NCBI GenBank assembly: GCA_965263455.1
Contig: CBDHHN010000004.1
Span: 1,922,001-1,986,000 of the forward strand
Source of the DNA: CADEDH01 sp965263455
Lineage (GTDB): Bacteria; Actinomycetota; Acidimicrobiia; Acidimicrobiales; SZUA-35
Direction: 5' to 3'
Length of the DNA stretch: 64,000 nt
Below are positions 34,486-43,910 of this stretch, one piece after another. A program made the position numbers and the translations under genes. Position 1 is the stretch's first letter. Each line of letters opens with the position of its first letter. The notes below the pieces were generated by a model. It was given only the letters and a program-made list of their open reading frames with translations. It was not told the origin of the DNA and searched no databases.

Positions 34486-35418
34486 TCAGGCGGCGACGAC
34501 GGCCTCGCCCCGGGTCTGGGTCCGCCACATGAAGCGGGTGGCCTCGGCGTCGACCGGCTCGCGCTTGTGGAGCAGCATCCGGTTGTCCCAGACGACGATC
34601 TCGCCCACGTTCCAGGTGTGGCGGTAGCAGTACTCGGGCTTGGTGGCGTGGGCCCACAACTCGTCGAGGAGTGCCTCGCTCTCGTCGAGGTCCATCCCGA
34701 CGACCCAGCCATTGGTCCGCCGACCGAGGAACAGTGCCTCGTCACCGGTGGTGGGGACCCGCCGCAGGATCGGGTGGACGGTGCCCACGGCCTCGATGGG
34801 TGAGGCCGGTGGCTCCATCCCGGGGCGGAGGATGCCGCTCGATGCGTAGGTCGAGTCGTGCTTGATCGACCGACCTTCGATCCGGGCCCGCAGGTCGGCG
34901 GGGAGGTCGGCGGCGGCCATGACCTGGCTGCAGAAGGACGTGTCGCCCCCCTCGTCCGGAATGATCCTGGCGTTGAGGAGGCTGAAGGTGGGCGGCACCT
35001 CGATGTAGGACATGTCGGTGTGCCACTCCCACTCGCCGTAGAAGTCGGCCGGCACCTTCCGCCGCTCCAGGGTCTTGGGGTTGACGTTGCCGATGAAGGT
35101 CAGGAAGGGATCGATGCCCCGGGCCCGTAGGGCGGCTTCCTGCTCCTCGACCGAGGCCACCTCGTCACCCGCCTCGGCGCCCTTGCCGATGCCGGTGATG
35201 AGCTGGGGGGCGTACTCGTTGCGCCCGAACACGCCGGTCAGGGCGTGCAGTTCGTCGGCGCTGACCAGGCGGTCGAAGGCGAAGCAGAGAAGCCCGTGGC
35301 GTTCCCGGTAGGCGGTGAGGATGGCGTCTGCGGTTTCCGGGCCGATGGCGGCCGGATCCACGCCGGTGACGCGGGCCCCGAATCGGGCCCCGGAGAGCGG
35401 CTCGATGATGGTGTCCAT
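34486..35418 (-). CDS. TauD/TfdA-family Fe(II)/2-oxoglutarate dioxygenase
   Basis: The 310-residue enzyme has the iron-binding facial triad: His133 and Asp135 in WHTDMSY and His284 in MLLHKREP, followed by the 2-oxoglutarate-binding Arg in RFMWRTQ. Family members hydroxylate taurine, aryloxyalkanoates or similar acids; the substrate here is not evident. TAGCAT (35425-35430, minus strand) ends 6 bases before the ATG, so the message is probably leaderless. Confidence 0.88.
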   Translation of the reverse strand: MDTIIEPLSGARFGARVTGVDPAAIGPETADAILTAYRERHGLLCFAFDRLVSADELHALTGVFGRNEYAPQLITGIGKGAEAGDEVASVEEQEAALRARGIDPFLTFIGNVNPKTLERRKVPADFYGEWEWHTDMSYIEVPPTFSLLNARIIPDEGGDTSFCSQVMAAADLPADLRARIEGRSIKHDSTYASSGILRPGMEPPASPIEAVGTVHPILRRVPTTGDEALFLGRRTNGWVVGMDLDESEALLDELWAHATKPEYCYRHTWNVGEIVVWDNRMLLHKREPVDAEATRFMWRTQTRGEAVVAA

Positions 35419-35462
35419 GGGCCGATGCTAGGCCGGGCCACCAACCCTCGACCAGAACGGAC

Positions 35463-35508
35463 CGGACCCGGTCGGGCCCCCGGTGAACCAGGGTGCCGAC
35501 CGGGTCCG
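35463..35508. terminator. 13-bp perfect inverted repeat
   Basis: CGGACCCGGTCGG and CCGACCGGGTCCG pair perfectly around a 20-base loop, upstream of the dioxygenase and downstream of the RND gene. It is probably a transcription end or mRNA-stabilising structure. Confidence 0.45.
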
Positions 35509-35533
35509 ATCGAAACGGAGAGATGAGGATGGA

Positions 35534-35574
35534 AGGGTCCGGCCCGGCCGGAGGGAAGGACCGGACCGGACCCT
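35534..35574 (-). terminator. Hairpin just after the RND transporter gene
   Basis: AGGGTCCGG pairs with CCGGACCCT across a 23-base loop, 17 bases after the stop of the RND gene on the minus strand. Confidence 0.5.
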
Positions 35575-35590
35575 AGACCTACAGTCTGGC

Positions 35591-38434
35591 TCAGAGCCGG
35601 AGCGGTTGGGATTCGAGGCGATCGGTAGTTTCACCCGGGTCGGCGCCGGGCCCGACCAACTGGTCGCCCCCGGTCGGAGCGGTCGTGGGCTCGGGATCCT
35701 CGTCGGCCGGCCCACCCTGGCCCGACACGGCCTCGTCGAGTTGGTGGGTGTCGCCGGTGAACAGCACGAGGATGCTGGGCAGGACGGCCAGGGTCGCCAC
35801 CAGGGCCAGGAGGATCATCAGCGCCGTAAGCAACCCGTAGGCGGCGAACAGGGGCATCGGGGCGAAGGCCAGGATGCCGAAGCCGACGGCCGAACTGATG
35901 GCCGAGGCCACCAGGGCCAGGCCGGTGCCCTCGCCGGTGACCCGCACCGCCGTGGCCCGGACCCCGTGGCGGGCCAGTTCCTCCCGGTAGCGGGCGATGA
36001 AGTGGATGGCGAAGTCGATGCCGATGCCGATCGACACGGCGGCGATGGTGGCCGTCACCAGGTTGATGGCGAACCCGGCCAGGTACATGAAGGCGTAGAG
36101 CCAGGCCACCACCATCAGGATGGGCAGGATGGCGGCGAACCCGTAGCGGACCGACCGGAGGAACACCCCGGCCACCAGCAGGCAGGCCAGCACCGCCACC
36201 GGCAGCGAGACCTGCAGGGCCCGGTTGGTGGCCTCGAGCGAGGCCTCCCGGACGAAGGCGCTCCCGGTGACCTGGACGAAGGTGCCTCCGAGGTCGTCGG
36301 AGATGGCCTCGGCGATCGGCTCCAGGGCGTCCCGGGACGAGGTCACCGACTCCTGGGCCCGGCTGTCGACCACGCCCATCTGGAACACGGTGCTGCTGTC
36401 GGCCCCGTCGAGCGACACCACGGTGGCGACGTCGTCGGGGGTGAGCAGCAGGCGCTCGGCGTCGAGGGGAACGCCGGTGGTGGAGGCGGTGGCGATCAGG
36501 GCTTCGACCTGGTCGCCGGTGTCGGGGATGGCGTCGCCGTCGTCGTCGCTCAGTACGACGCCGGTCTGCTCGGCCACGAGACCCGCCATGACCGGGGAGG
36601 CCCAGGCGGCATCGAAGACCTCGAAGATGCCGCCTTCGATGCGGACGCCGTCGACGTCTCGGGCCAGGTTCTCGGTATCGAGGGACCGGATCTCGTCGAG
36701 GCGGCCCTGCACCGAGGCCAGCGCCTCGGGGTCGGTGAGGTCGCCCTCGACGTAGAGCAGGGCCGGCTCGCCGCCCCGGTCACCGACATGGCGGTCGAGC
36801 TGGTCGAGGCCGACGACGAAGTCGGTGTCGGAGGCGAAGAAGTCCTCCACGTCGAACTCGGCCGGGACCCGCACGGCGAGAACGGCGGCCCCGGCGGTGA
36901 CGACGGCGGCCACGCCCAGGACGACGGCCGGTCGGCGGGCCAGGGTGGCGACGGCGGCCCCGATGGGCCGGGCCAGGGTGGCGTCGCCGCCACCCGTGCT
37001 CTCGACCTCGCCCACCCGGACTCCGGCCCGGCGGCGGTGTACCAGGTAGGGCACGGCCAGGACGGTGAGGGCGGTCACGGCGGCCAGGGCCAGGCCGACC
37101 GGGGGCAGCACGAAGACCATGAACAGGACCGAGGCCATGGTCATGGCCGCCGCCCCGGCCCCGGCGAGCACCCGCAGGGCGGTGGCGGTGGTACCGGGCC
37201 GGGGGGCGGGCACGTCGGCCTCGATGCGGGCCACCACCAGGGGGGCCACGATGCCGAGCAGGACGTAGGCCGAGGCCAGGGCGATGGCGGCTCCGAGACC
37301 GAACTGGTTGATCGACTCGATGCCGGAGGTCAGGTTGGCCAGGAAGGCGGTGGCGTCGGAGGTCAGGGCCAGGAGCAGGGCGGCCGAGACCGCCGCCATC
37401 CCGGCCACGAAGGCCCCGGCCGCCGGACGGCCCTCGGCCCGCTCCTCCCGGTAGCGACCGATGGCGTGGAAGGCGAAGTCGACCCCGAAGCTGATCATGG
37501 CAACCGGCACGATGAGCGACAGGACCAGGTCGTCCTCCAGGCCGATGAGGTTGGTGATGCCCTTGAGCCAGACGATGAGGGCCAGGAAGGCGACGCTGAC
37601 CGTGGCCAGGACCCAGTAGCTGCGGAAGGTGAGCCCGACGAGCACGAGCACGGCGAGGATGGTGAAGCCGATGAAGGGTCCGGCCACGGCGCCCTGCTCC
37701 TGGGAGGTGAGGTTGACGTCGATGGCGACGGCGTGGGACTCGAGGCCGTCGACCCGGAACACCTCGCGGATCTCCCGGTCGTACTCCTCGACGTCGGTGT
37801 CGCCGCCGAGGGCGACCGAGGTGTTGCCGAAACCGAGCAGCTGGTTGTCGGAAAGGACCACGAAGTTGAGGGCGGGCACCGTCCAGGTCCCGTCGGCCGC
37901 CTGCTCGGACCGGGCCGAGATCCCGGCCACGTCGGAGCGTGGACCGAGCCGGTCGATGAGGGACGAGCCGACGGCCTTGACCTGGTCGTCGGTGGCACCG
38001 GCCACGCCGTCGATGCCCTGGGTCCGGAGTTCGGCGTCGATGAGGCCGACCAGGGTCACGACCCCGACCACGTCGGCCCCCTCCTCGCTCCCGGTCTCGG
38101 GCTCGTAGTAGGAGAAGAGGTTGGCCCCGAGCACGGGGTCGGCCCGCAGCGCCTCCTCGGCCGAGAGCAGGGCCGAGGCCGACTCCACGGTGAGCATGTC
38201 GCCGTTGTCGGCCTCGACCACCATGAACACGGGGTGGATCGACGAGACGAACGTTTCGTCGATGCGGTCCCGGGCGGTGAAGACATCGCCCTCGGGCTCG
38301 GTCGAGGCCGAGACCTCGGGTGCCATGGTGAGGAAGGGGACGGCGAGGGCCCCGGTGATGACCACGATGACGGCCAGTACCAGGCCGGTGTGATCGAGCA
38401 ATCGTTGGTAGAAGGTGCGGAGTTGCGTGGTCAT
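35591..38434 (-). CDS. RND-superfamily MmpL-like transporter
   Basis: The 947-residue protein has the two-repeat RND/MMPL plan: a first membrane helix (about 18-38), a large extracytoplasmic loop, five or six helices near 235-410, a second helix near 480-500, a second loop, and a helix bundle near 745-905. MmpL-like members move lipids, hopanoids or siderophores using the proton gradient. AGGAGGG stands before ATG 38434, and a well-formed promoter lies at 38485-38513. Confidence 0.88.
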   Translation of the reverse strand: MTTQLRTFYQRLLDHTGLVLAVIVVITGALAVPFLTMAPEVSASTEPEGDVFTARDRIDETFVSSIHPVFMVVEADNGDMLTVESASALLSAEEALRADPVLGANLFSYYEPETGSEEGADVVGVVTLVGLIDAELRTQGIDGVAGATDDQVKAVGSSLIDRLGPRSDVAGISARSEQAADGTWTVPALNFVVLSDNQLLGFGNTSVALGGDTDVEEYDREIREVFRVDGLESHAVAIDVNLTSQEQGAVAGPFIGFTILAVLVLVGLTFRSYWVLATVSVAFLALIVWLKGITNLIGLEDDLVLSLIVPVAMISFGVDFAFHAIGRYREERAEGRPAAGAFVAGMAAVSAALLLALTSDATAFLANLTSGIESINQFGLGAAIALASAYVLLGIVAPLVVARIEADVPAPRPGTTATALRVLAGAGAAAMTMASVLFMVFVLPPVGLALAAVTALTVLAVPYLVHRRRAGVRVGEVESTGGGDATLARPIGAAVATLARRPAVVLGVAAVVTAGAAVLAVRVPAEFDVEDFFASDTDFVVGLDQLDRHVGDRGGEPALLYVEGDLTDPEALASVQGRLDEIRSLDTENLARDVDGVRIEGGIFEVFDAAWASPVMAGLVAEQTGVVLSDDDGDAIPDTGDQVEALIATASTTGVPLDAERLLLTPDDVATVVSLDGADSSTVFQMGVVDSRAQESVTSSRDALEPIAEAISDDLGGTFVQVTGSAFVREASLEATNRALQVSLPVAVLACLLVAGVFLRSVRYGFAAILPILMVVAWLYAFMYLAGFAINLVTATIAAVSIGIGIDFAIHFIARYREELARHGVRATAVRVTGEGTGLALVASAISSAVGFGILAFAPMPLFAAYGLLTALMILLALVATLAVLPSILVLFTGDTHQLDEAVSGQGGPADEDPEPTTAPTGGDQLVGPGADPGETTDRLESQPLRL

Positions 38435-38472
38435 GGGGTTCCCTCCTGGGGCGCAACCGGCTAGGTTTGCAG

Positions 38473-38513
38473 TGTCAAGATCGAACCCTAGAGCTGCGAC
38501 TTTCCACTGTCAA
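38473..38513 (-). promoter_or_regulatory. Strong promoter of the RND gene with repeated CTTGACA box
   Basis: On the minus strand TTGACA (38508-38513), a 17-bp spacer and TAGGGT (38485-38490) form a near-consensus promoter. A second CTTGACAnTG copy (38473-38478) sits at the expected transcript start, so the repeated box may be an operator. Confidence 0.6.
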
Positions 38514-38609
38514 GACTCTTCTGTCCGAGATCGCCCCGGACAGCCCGTCCCCCTCCGACGGGCCAGGGCCGGGCAACGTGACCGATGCCCTGGCCACGGG
38601 GCGAGCCGG

Positions 38610-38615
38610 TAACGT
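38610..38615 (+). promoter_or_regulatory. -10-like TAACGT, probable leaderless promoter
   Basis: TAACGT ends 6 bases before ATG 38622. No Shine-Dalgarno lies between. Confidence 0.4.
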
Positions 38616-38621
38616 CGGGGC

Positions 38622-41042
38622 ATGGGCGGTGGACGGTCTCGGCGGTGGGGCCTGGCGGTGGTGGTCGGACTCATCCTGGGCGTGACGACGGCCCCGGTGG
38701 CGGCTCCGGAGGCGACCGCCGCGGTGGCCGTGCCGGTCGCGGCCGACGACCCCGACGCCGACACCCGGGCCGACTACCGCTACCGGCCCGACCTGGACCG
38801 CGGGGTGGTGGCGGTCGAGATCGAGGTCGTGGTGACGGCCGACAAGCCCAACGTCCCGACCGCCGACGGCGTGTTCCAGTACTTCTTCGAGCGCTACGGG
38901 CTGCTGATCCCGCCCGAGGCCGAGGAACTCACGGTGACCGACGCGTCGGGGGTGGCGCTGACCCAGGAACGGGAGTCGCTCGACGACTTCACCGACCTGC
39001 TGACCGTCGAGTTCCGGCGCAACATCTTCTATCGCCAGAGCGCCGTGTTCACCGTGGCCTTCGAGTTGCCCACAGGGCCCGCCGGCTCGACCAGCATCGT
39101 GCGGGTCAACGCCGCCCACGCCAGCTTCGAAGCCTGGGTCAGCCCCAACCTGGAGGAGGCGACACTGACGGTCGACCTTCCCACCGGCTTCGAGGATCGA
39201 GGCGACGGCCTGGTGCCGTTCCGCCTCGAACCGGGCGATGACGGCGGTTCCCAGCTGGTGCTGGACGAACTCGACCCCGAGGAGTTCTACACCTTGGTCT
39301 CCCTGGGTGACGAGGACCGACTCGACGTGCTCGACATCGACCTCGCCACCGTCTTTCTCGACAGTGACGTGACCGGCACGATCCGCGTCGAGTCGTGGCC
39401 GGGCGACGTGGGTTGGACCGAGCATGTCGAGGACGGCATCGCCGACGGCCTGCCCGCCCTCCAGGAACTGGTCGGCCTGCCGTGGCCGATCGAGGGTGAG
39501 CTGGTGATCACCGAGTCGTTCTCACCCGTGCTCTACGGCTACGCCGGCTGGTACGACCGGGCCAACGACGTCATCGAGGTGTCGGACGAACGGGACGACC
39601 TGCTGCTCTATCACGAGCTGTCCCACGTCTGGTTCAACGACAGCCTGTTCCTCGATCGCTGGGTCAACGAAGGCCTGGCCGAGCTGTATGCGGCCGAGAC
39701 GGCCGGAGCCCTGGGTGCCGGGCGGCCGGAGCCGGAACCGACCTCCCGAACCGACGAGGGCGCGATCCCCCTCGACGAGTTCGACGGGCTCCTGACCCCG
39801 ACCGAGGAGGCGTGGGGCTATCGGGCCTCGTGGACCCTGATCGAGGCGGTGGCCGACGAGATCGGGATGGAGGGCATGGCCCAGATCCTGGAGGCGGCCG
39901 ACGGGCGGGAGGTGGCCTACGTGGGCGACGTCGAACCCGAGCGCTATCCGGCCCGACCAGACTGGCGTCGCCTGCTCGACCTGGCCGAGAACATCCAGGG
40001 GGTCGACGAGGGACCCCTGGCCGACCTGTTCCAGACCTGGGTGGTGGAAGACGTCGGGCCCGGAGCCGATCAGGACGACGAGCGCTTCGACCAGCGGGCC
40101 GATGCTCGGGCCACCTACCTCGAACTGGTCGAGACCGGCGACGGTTGGGCCGTCCCCTACGGGGTTCGTCGCCGGCTGACCGGTTGGGACTTCGAGCGGG
40201 CCCAGTCCCTCATGGCCGAGACCCGGACCGCCCTCGACCGGCGCGACGACCTGGAGGACCTGTTGGCCCCGACCGGGGCCGCGCTCCCGGCCGAGCTGGA
40301 GACCACGTTCGAGGCGTCCGACGACGATCTCGAGGCGTTCTCCACCGATCTGGCCGACGTCCGTGAGGCCGGAGTCGAGGTCCGCGAGGCCCACGACCTG
40401 CTGGCCGACGACCGCTCGATCCTGGAGCGGGTCGGCCTCCTGGGCGCGGACCCGGAGCGGGACCAGGACCTGGCGGTGGCGGCCCTCAGCGAGGGCCGAC
40501 TGGCCGACGCCACGGCAGCGGCCAACGAGGTCGACGCCCGGATCGCCGCCGCTTCCGGCCAGGGCACGCTGCGGGTGGCACTGGCCGCCCTGCTGCTGGC
40601 GACCGTGCTCGCCGGTGGGGCATTCCTGCTCGTGGCCCGTCGCCGTCGGGTTCGGGGCGAGCCGATCCCGGCCCCGGGCGCAGGCTCCCCCACCGATCTC
40701 ACCCGGGCCCCGGACCCGGGCCCGTGGGCGACCACTGCCACCCTGCCCCGGAGCCACCCTCAGAGCCCGTCGGCGATGGCCCAGCCCCGGCCCCCCACCA
40801 ACCCCCCGCCGGCCCCGGGCCCCGAGCCGCGCACCGTGGCCCTGCACCGGCCCGAGGGCGTGGGTGGGTCCGACACCGTGGCCCTGCACCGGCCCGAGGG
40901 CGTGGGTGAGCCCCAGCCGGGCCCGGAGTTGCGGACCATGCGACTGCCCCGGCCCGAGACCGGACCGAACGACGACGCCGCTCCCGGGCCCGATCCGCGG
41001 ACGCTGCCGCCACCCACGGGTAGGCCGAGCGATCGGGCCTGA
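38622..41042 (+). CDS. Exported, membrane-anchored M1-like zinc metallopeptidase with repeat tail
   Basis: The 806-residue protein has a signal peptide (residues 1-35), a large exported domain and the zinc motif HELSH (331-335), followed by NEGLAEL (349-355), as in gluzincin M1 aminopeptidases. A single helix near 652-674 followed by RRRR anchors it, leaving a ~130-residue Pro-rich cytoplasmic tail. The tail holds two copies of TVALHRPEGVG and related TMRLPRPE and TLPP motifs. The active domain faces outside. It is divergent from the RND gene. The usual GAMEN motif was not found, so the exact subfamily is open. Confidence 0.78.
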   Translation: MGGGRSRRWGLAVVVGLILGVTTAPVAAPEATAAVAVPVAADDPDADTRADYRYRPDLDRGVVAVEIEVVVTADKPNVPTADGVFQYFFERYGLLIPPEAEELTVTDASGVALTQERESLDDFTDLLTVEFRRNIFYRQSAVFTVAFELPTGPAGSTSIVRVNAAHASFEAWVSPNLEEATLTVDLPTGFEDRGDGLVPFRLEPGDDGGSQLVLDELDPEEFYTLVSLGDEDRLDVLDIDLATVFLDSDVTGTIRVESWPGDVGWTEHVEDGIADGLPALQELVGLPWPIEGELVITESFSPVLYGYAGWYDRANDVIEVSDERDDLLLYHELSHVWFNDSLFLDRWVNEGLAELYAAETAGALGAGRPEPEPTSRTDEGAIPLDEFDGLLTPTEEAWGYRASWTLIEAVADEIGMEGMAQILEAADGREVAYVGDVEPERYPARPDWRRLLDLAENIQGVDEGPLADLFQTWVVEDVGPGADQDDERFDQRADARATYLELVETGDGWAVPYGVRRRLTGWDFERAQSLMAETRTALDRRDDLEDLLAPTGAALPAELETTFEASDDDLEAFSTDLADVREAGVEVREAHDLLADDRSILERVGLLGADPERDQDLAVAALSEGRLADATAAANEVDARIAAASGQGTLRVALAALLLATVLAGGAFLLVARRRRVRGEPIPAPGAGSPTDLTRAPDPGPWATTATLPRSHPQSPSAMAQPRPPTNPPPAPGPEPRTVALHRPEGVGGSDTVALHRPEGVGEPQPGPELRTMRLPRPETGPNDDAAPGPDPRTLPPPTGRPSDRA
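40832..40908 (+). repeat. Two 35-bp direct copies, 42-bp period, in the peptidase tail
   Basis: The same 35 bases, beginning CACCGTGGCCCTGCACC, occur at 40832-40866 and 40874-40908 and encode the repeated TVALHRPEGVG motif. Confidence 0.8.
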
Positions 41043-41057
41043 GCCCGAACGCCACCC

Positions 41058-41747
41058 TCAGCGGCGGCGGGCGGCGACCAGGTACCAGGGGCTGCGGTCG
41101 ATCCAGCGAGGCAGGCCGAGCGCGTGCTCGACCCGGGCCAGGGCCGGTACCACCGGGGAGTCGGAGGTGACCGACACCGGCAGCCACATCAGGCCCTCCA
41201 TGGCCGTCACCGTGAACCCGGCCCGATCGAGGTCGGCCGTCGTGGTGGCCGGGTCGGCGTTGGTGTAGTCACCGCGACCGAGGAGCCGCCGGGCCCGGGA
41301 TCGCCAACCTCGCCCGTTGAGCATCGTGAACACGAAGCACCCGCCGGGACGGAGCAGATCGCCCACGTGGCGGTACACGTCGATGAGTTCGACATGGTCG
41401 AAGTACAGGAGCGACTCCATGGCGAGAGCCAGATCGAACTCGGCCGGAGAGGGGCTGAAGGCCATGAAGTCACCAATGGCCGCCGTCACCCCCGGGTAGG
41501 CCCGAGCCCGGAGGAGTTCGGTGGCCTGCGCCGACCGCTCCGACACCGTCACCCGGTGCCCGGCCGCACCGAGGGGCCCGGCGAACCGACCGCCACCACC
41601 CCCGATGTCGAGCACGTTGAGGGGGCCGGGGTCGAGATGGCGCTCGATGAAGGCCCGTTCGCGGTCGGTCTTGTACCGACCCATGGTGTTGGCATAGCCG
41701 GCGGGATCGTCGAGATCCCACTTGAAGTCGCCCACGTCTATTGTCAA
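41058..41747 (-). CDS. Class I SAM-dependent methyltransferase
   Basis: The 229-residue protein has motif I VLDIGGGGGRFAG (45-57), motif II-like VTVSERS, an acidic FDLALAMESLLYF and motif III LLRPGGCFVFTM. It methylates an unknown small molecule or lipid with S-adenosylmethionine. TTG 41747 is accepted because GAAGGGA lies 6-12 bases upstream; a GTG five codons in is the alternative. Confidence 0.82.
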   Translation of the reverse strand: MTIDVGDFKWDLDDPAGYANTMGRYKTDRERAFIERHLDPGPLNVLDIGGGGGRFAGPLGAAGHRVTVSERSAQATELLRARAYPGVTAAIGDFMAFSPSPAEFDLALAMESLLYFDHVELIDVYRHVGDLLRPGGCFVFTMLNGRGWRSRARRLLGRGDYTNADPATTTADLDRAGFTVTAMEGLMWLPVSVTSDSPVVPALARVEHALGLPRWIDRSPWYLVAARRR

Positions 41748-41954
41748 CGACCGTCCCTTCGAGCCCGTTGCCCCGGCGGCTCATCGTAGCGATGGCAGCC
41801 ACCTGTCATGGGGTCGGGCCGGCCGGCTGAGGCCCTTTGCCGGGAGCGATCCGGGCAGATCGACCAGGTAACACACAGACCTCTGGGTGGGGCTGCCCGC
41901 CACGTCATCGTCGCCCATGCGAGCCGGCGGGACCGTCACCTATGGTGCGGGGCG

Positions 41955-42749
41955 ATGCCCACCGATCTGTACGCCTGGACCCGGGGCCCGGCCGATGCGC
42001 CGCCGCTCGTGTGCCTCCATGGCATCGGCTCCTGCGCCGACGCCTTCCTGCCCCAGCTCCCTCTGGTCGATCGGTGCTCCCGGCGGGTCGTGGCCTGGGA
42101 CGCCCCCGGGTACCGCCACTCACCCGACCCCGACGATGAGCCCGGGATCGACGGCTACGCCGACGCCGCCGCCGACCTCATCGCCGGCCTGGGAGCGGAC
42201 CGGGCCGACGTGCTGGGTGTCTCCTGGGGTGGCGTGATCGCCACCCGTCTGGCCCTGCGCCATCCCGATCGGGTCCGCTCGCTGGTGCTGGCCGACTCCT
42301 CACCCGGAGCCGGCACCTCCCCGTCCCAGGCCGAGTCCATGCGGGCCCGGGCCACGGCGCTGGCCGAGACCGACGTGGCCGCCTTCGCCACCGATCGCTC
42401 ACCCTTGCTGGTCCATCCCGACACCGACCCCGAGCTGGTGGACGAGGTGGCCAGGCTGATGGCCGACTCGGTGCGCTTGCCGTCCTACCAGTGGGCGGCC
42501 AACGCCATGGCCGAGACCGATCATCGGGATCGCCTGGCCGCCGTCGGCCAACCGACCCTGGTGGTGGTCGGCGACGAGGACCGGGTGACAGGACGGGCGG
42601 CGGCCGAGATCCTGGCCTCCGGGATCCCGGCCGGTGAGTTGGTGGTGATCGACCGGGCCGGCCACCTGGCCAATCAGGAGCAGCCCGACGCCTTCAACCA
42701 AGCCGTCGCCGCCTTCCTGGACCGGGTCGACGGGTCCAACCCGTCATGA
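41955..42749 (+). CDS. Alpha/beta hydrolase
   Basis: The 264-residue protein has LVCLHGIGS (oxyanion loop), nucleophile elbow GVSWGG with Ser90, VVGDEDRVT (acid) and RAGHLANQEQP (catalytic His). It is a typical alpha/beta-fold esterase, lactonase or thioesterase. ATG 41955 follows TATGGT by 8 bases, so the message may be leaderless; longer frames upstream have no family similarity. The stop overlaps the start of the GNAT gene. Confidence 0.85.
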   Translation: MPTDLYAWTRGPADAPPLVCLHGIGSCADAFLPQLPLVDRCSRRVVAWDAPGYRHSPDPDDEPGIDGYADAAADLIAGLGADRADVLGVSWGGVIATRLALRHPDRVRSLVLADSSPGAGTSPSQAESMRARATALAETDVAAFATDRSPLLVHPDTDPELVDEVARLMADSVRLPSYQWAANAMAETDHRDRLAAVGQPTLVVVGDEDRVTGRAAAEILASGIPAGELVVIDRAGHLANQEQPDAFNQAVAAFLDRVDGSNPS

Positions 42750-43279
42750 CCCGGCCGGTGACCGTCACCTACGTGGAGATGACGGCCCCGCCTCGCCCGG
42801 CGCCGCCGGTCGATCCCGGATCAGCTGGCCCCGACTCGTCGGCGGCCCATCGCGTCGGTCCGGTCGAGGTCCGCCGGGCCCTGCACCCGAACCCGGAACT
42901 GAACCGCTGGCTGTACCTGACGGTGGGCCGTGACTACCGCTGGACCGATCGGGCCGAGTGGACCGACGACCAGTGGACCGACGCCACCACCTCGCCGGGC
43001 CTGGCGACCTGGCTCGGCTACCACGACGGGTCGCCGGTCGGTTATGCCGAACTCGACACGGCCACCGTGCCCGACGTGGAGATCGTCTACTTCGGCCTGC
43101 TGCCGACCTTCGTCGGCCGTGGCCTGGGTCGCCCCTTTCTCGACGCCGTGGTCGACGTGGCCTGGGCGACCGACGGGGCCGAGCGGGTGTGGCTCCACAC
43201 CTGCACCGACGACCATCCCCGGGCCCTGCCCAACTATCTGGCCGCCGGCTTCGGCGTGTTCGACAGGCGCCAGGAGTAG
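42746..43279 (+). CDS. GNAT-family acetyltransferase
   Basis: The 177-residue protein has a GNAT core: PVGYAELD, VEIVYFGLLPTFVGRGLGRPFLDAVV (acetyl-CoA-binding V-x-P-x-x-x-G-x-G-x-G variant) and NYLAAGFGVFDRRQE. The first ~35 residues are a Pro/Ser-rich extension. It is coupled to the hydrolase gene by an ATGA overlap. Substrate unknown. Confidence 0.8.
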   Translation: MTRPVTVTYVEMTAPPRPAPPVDPGSAGPDSSAAHRVGPVEVRRALHPNPELNRWLYLTVGRDYRWTDRAEWTDDQWTDATTSPGLATWLGYHDGSPVGYAELDTATVPDVEIVYFGLLPTFVGRGLGRPFLDAVVDVAWATDGAERVWLHTCTDDHPRALPNYLAAGFGVFDRRQE

Positions 43280-43343
43280 GCGAGAGCCCCGCCCCCGTCC
43301 GCGGGCCGTGAACCGATCCGCCTCCCGGGCTCGTACCGTCGGC

Positions 43344-43910
43344 ATGACACCGATGCCGAACTCCCCAACCCCCCGTCGCCGGCCGACGACACCGATGCCC
43401 GTTGCGCTCAGGCTCGGCGCCTACGCCGTACCCGCGGTGAAAGTGGCGGTGGCGATCCTCATCATCGGGCTGCTGACGTGGGGAGCCAGCCGTGGGGGTC
43501 AATGCGGCGACGAGGACATCTGCGACACCGTGGGCCTGGCGTTCGCCCTGCTGCTCGTGGCTCTGGCGGCGACGGGGACCTTCCTGCTGCTTGCCGGCGC
43601 CCATGTGGCGACGGCGATCCTCAAGTCGGTGGTCGGTGTCGCGGTCACGGGTCTGATCCTGGTGGCCGTCGACGGCGGCGTGCTCGTCCTCGTCCTCTCG
43701 CTGACCCTTGGCGGTGGGGACCTGAGCCGCTGGTCGATCGGGATCGCGCTGTTCACGGCGACCACGGTGGCCGCACAACTGGCGGTGGTGGTCGGGGCGA
43801 TTGTCGTGCTCATCCGCCACGCTCGCCGCCATACCCGCCGCCCGACCCCGATCGGCAGCGGACTGGACCCGCAGCCGCCGTTCGGGCCCGTCAGCGGTCG
43901 AGCACCGTGA
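43344..43910 (+). CDS. Hypothetical membrane protein with a decayed paralog nearby
   Basis: The 188-residue protein has four membrane helices and a short loop with two cysteines (QCGDEDIC). The last part, GGDLSRWSIGIALFTATTVAA, recurs in changed form at 44912-45043. TACCGT ends 4 bases before ATG 43344; ATG 43395 is an alternative. Its last 20 bases overlap the convergent lipoprotein gene. Confidence 0.65.
   Translation: MTPMPNSPTPRRRPTTPMPVALRLGAYAVPAVKVAVAILIIGLLTWGASRGGQCGDEDICDTVGLAFALLLVALAATGTFLLLAGAHVATAILKSVVGVAVTGLILVAVDGGVLVLVLSLTLGGGDLSRWSIGIALFTATTVAAQLAVVVGAIVVLIRHARRHTRRPTPIGSGLDPQPPFGPVSGRAP

Noticed and set aside
35483..38464. A 993-codon plus-strand open frame
   Set aside because: It is antisense to the RND transporter, whose membrane plan, ribosome site and promoter are clear.
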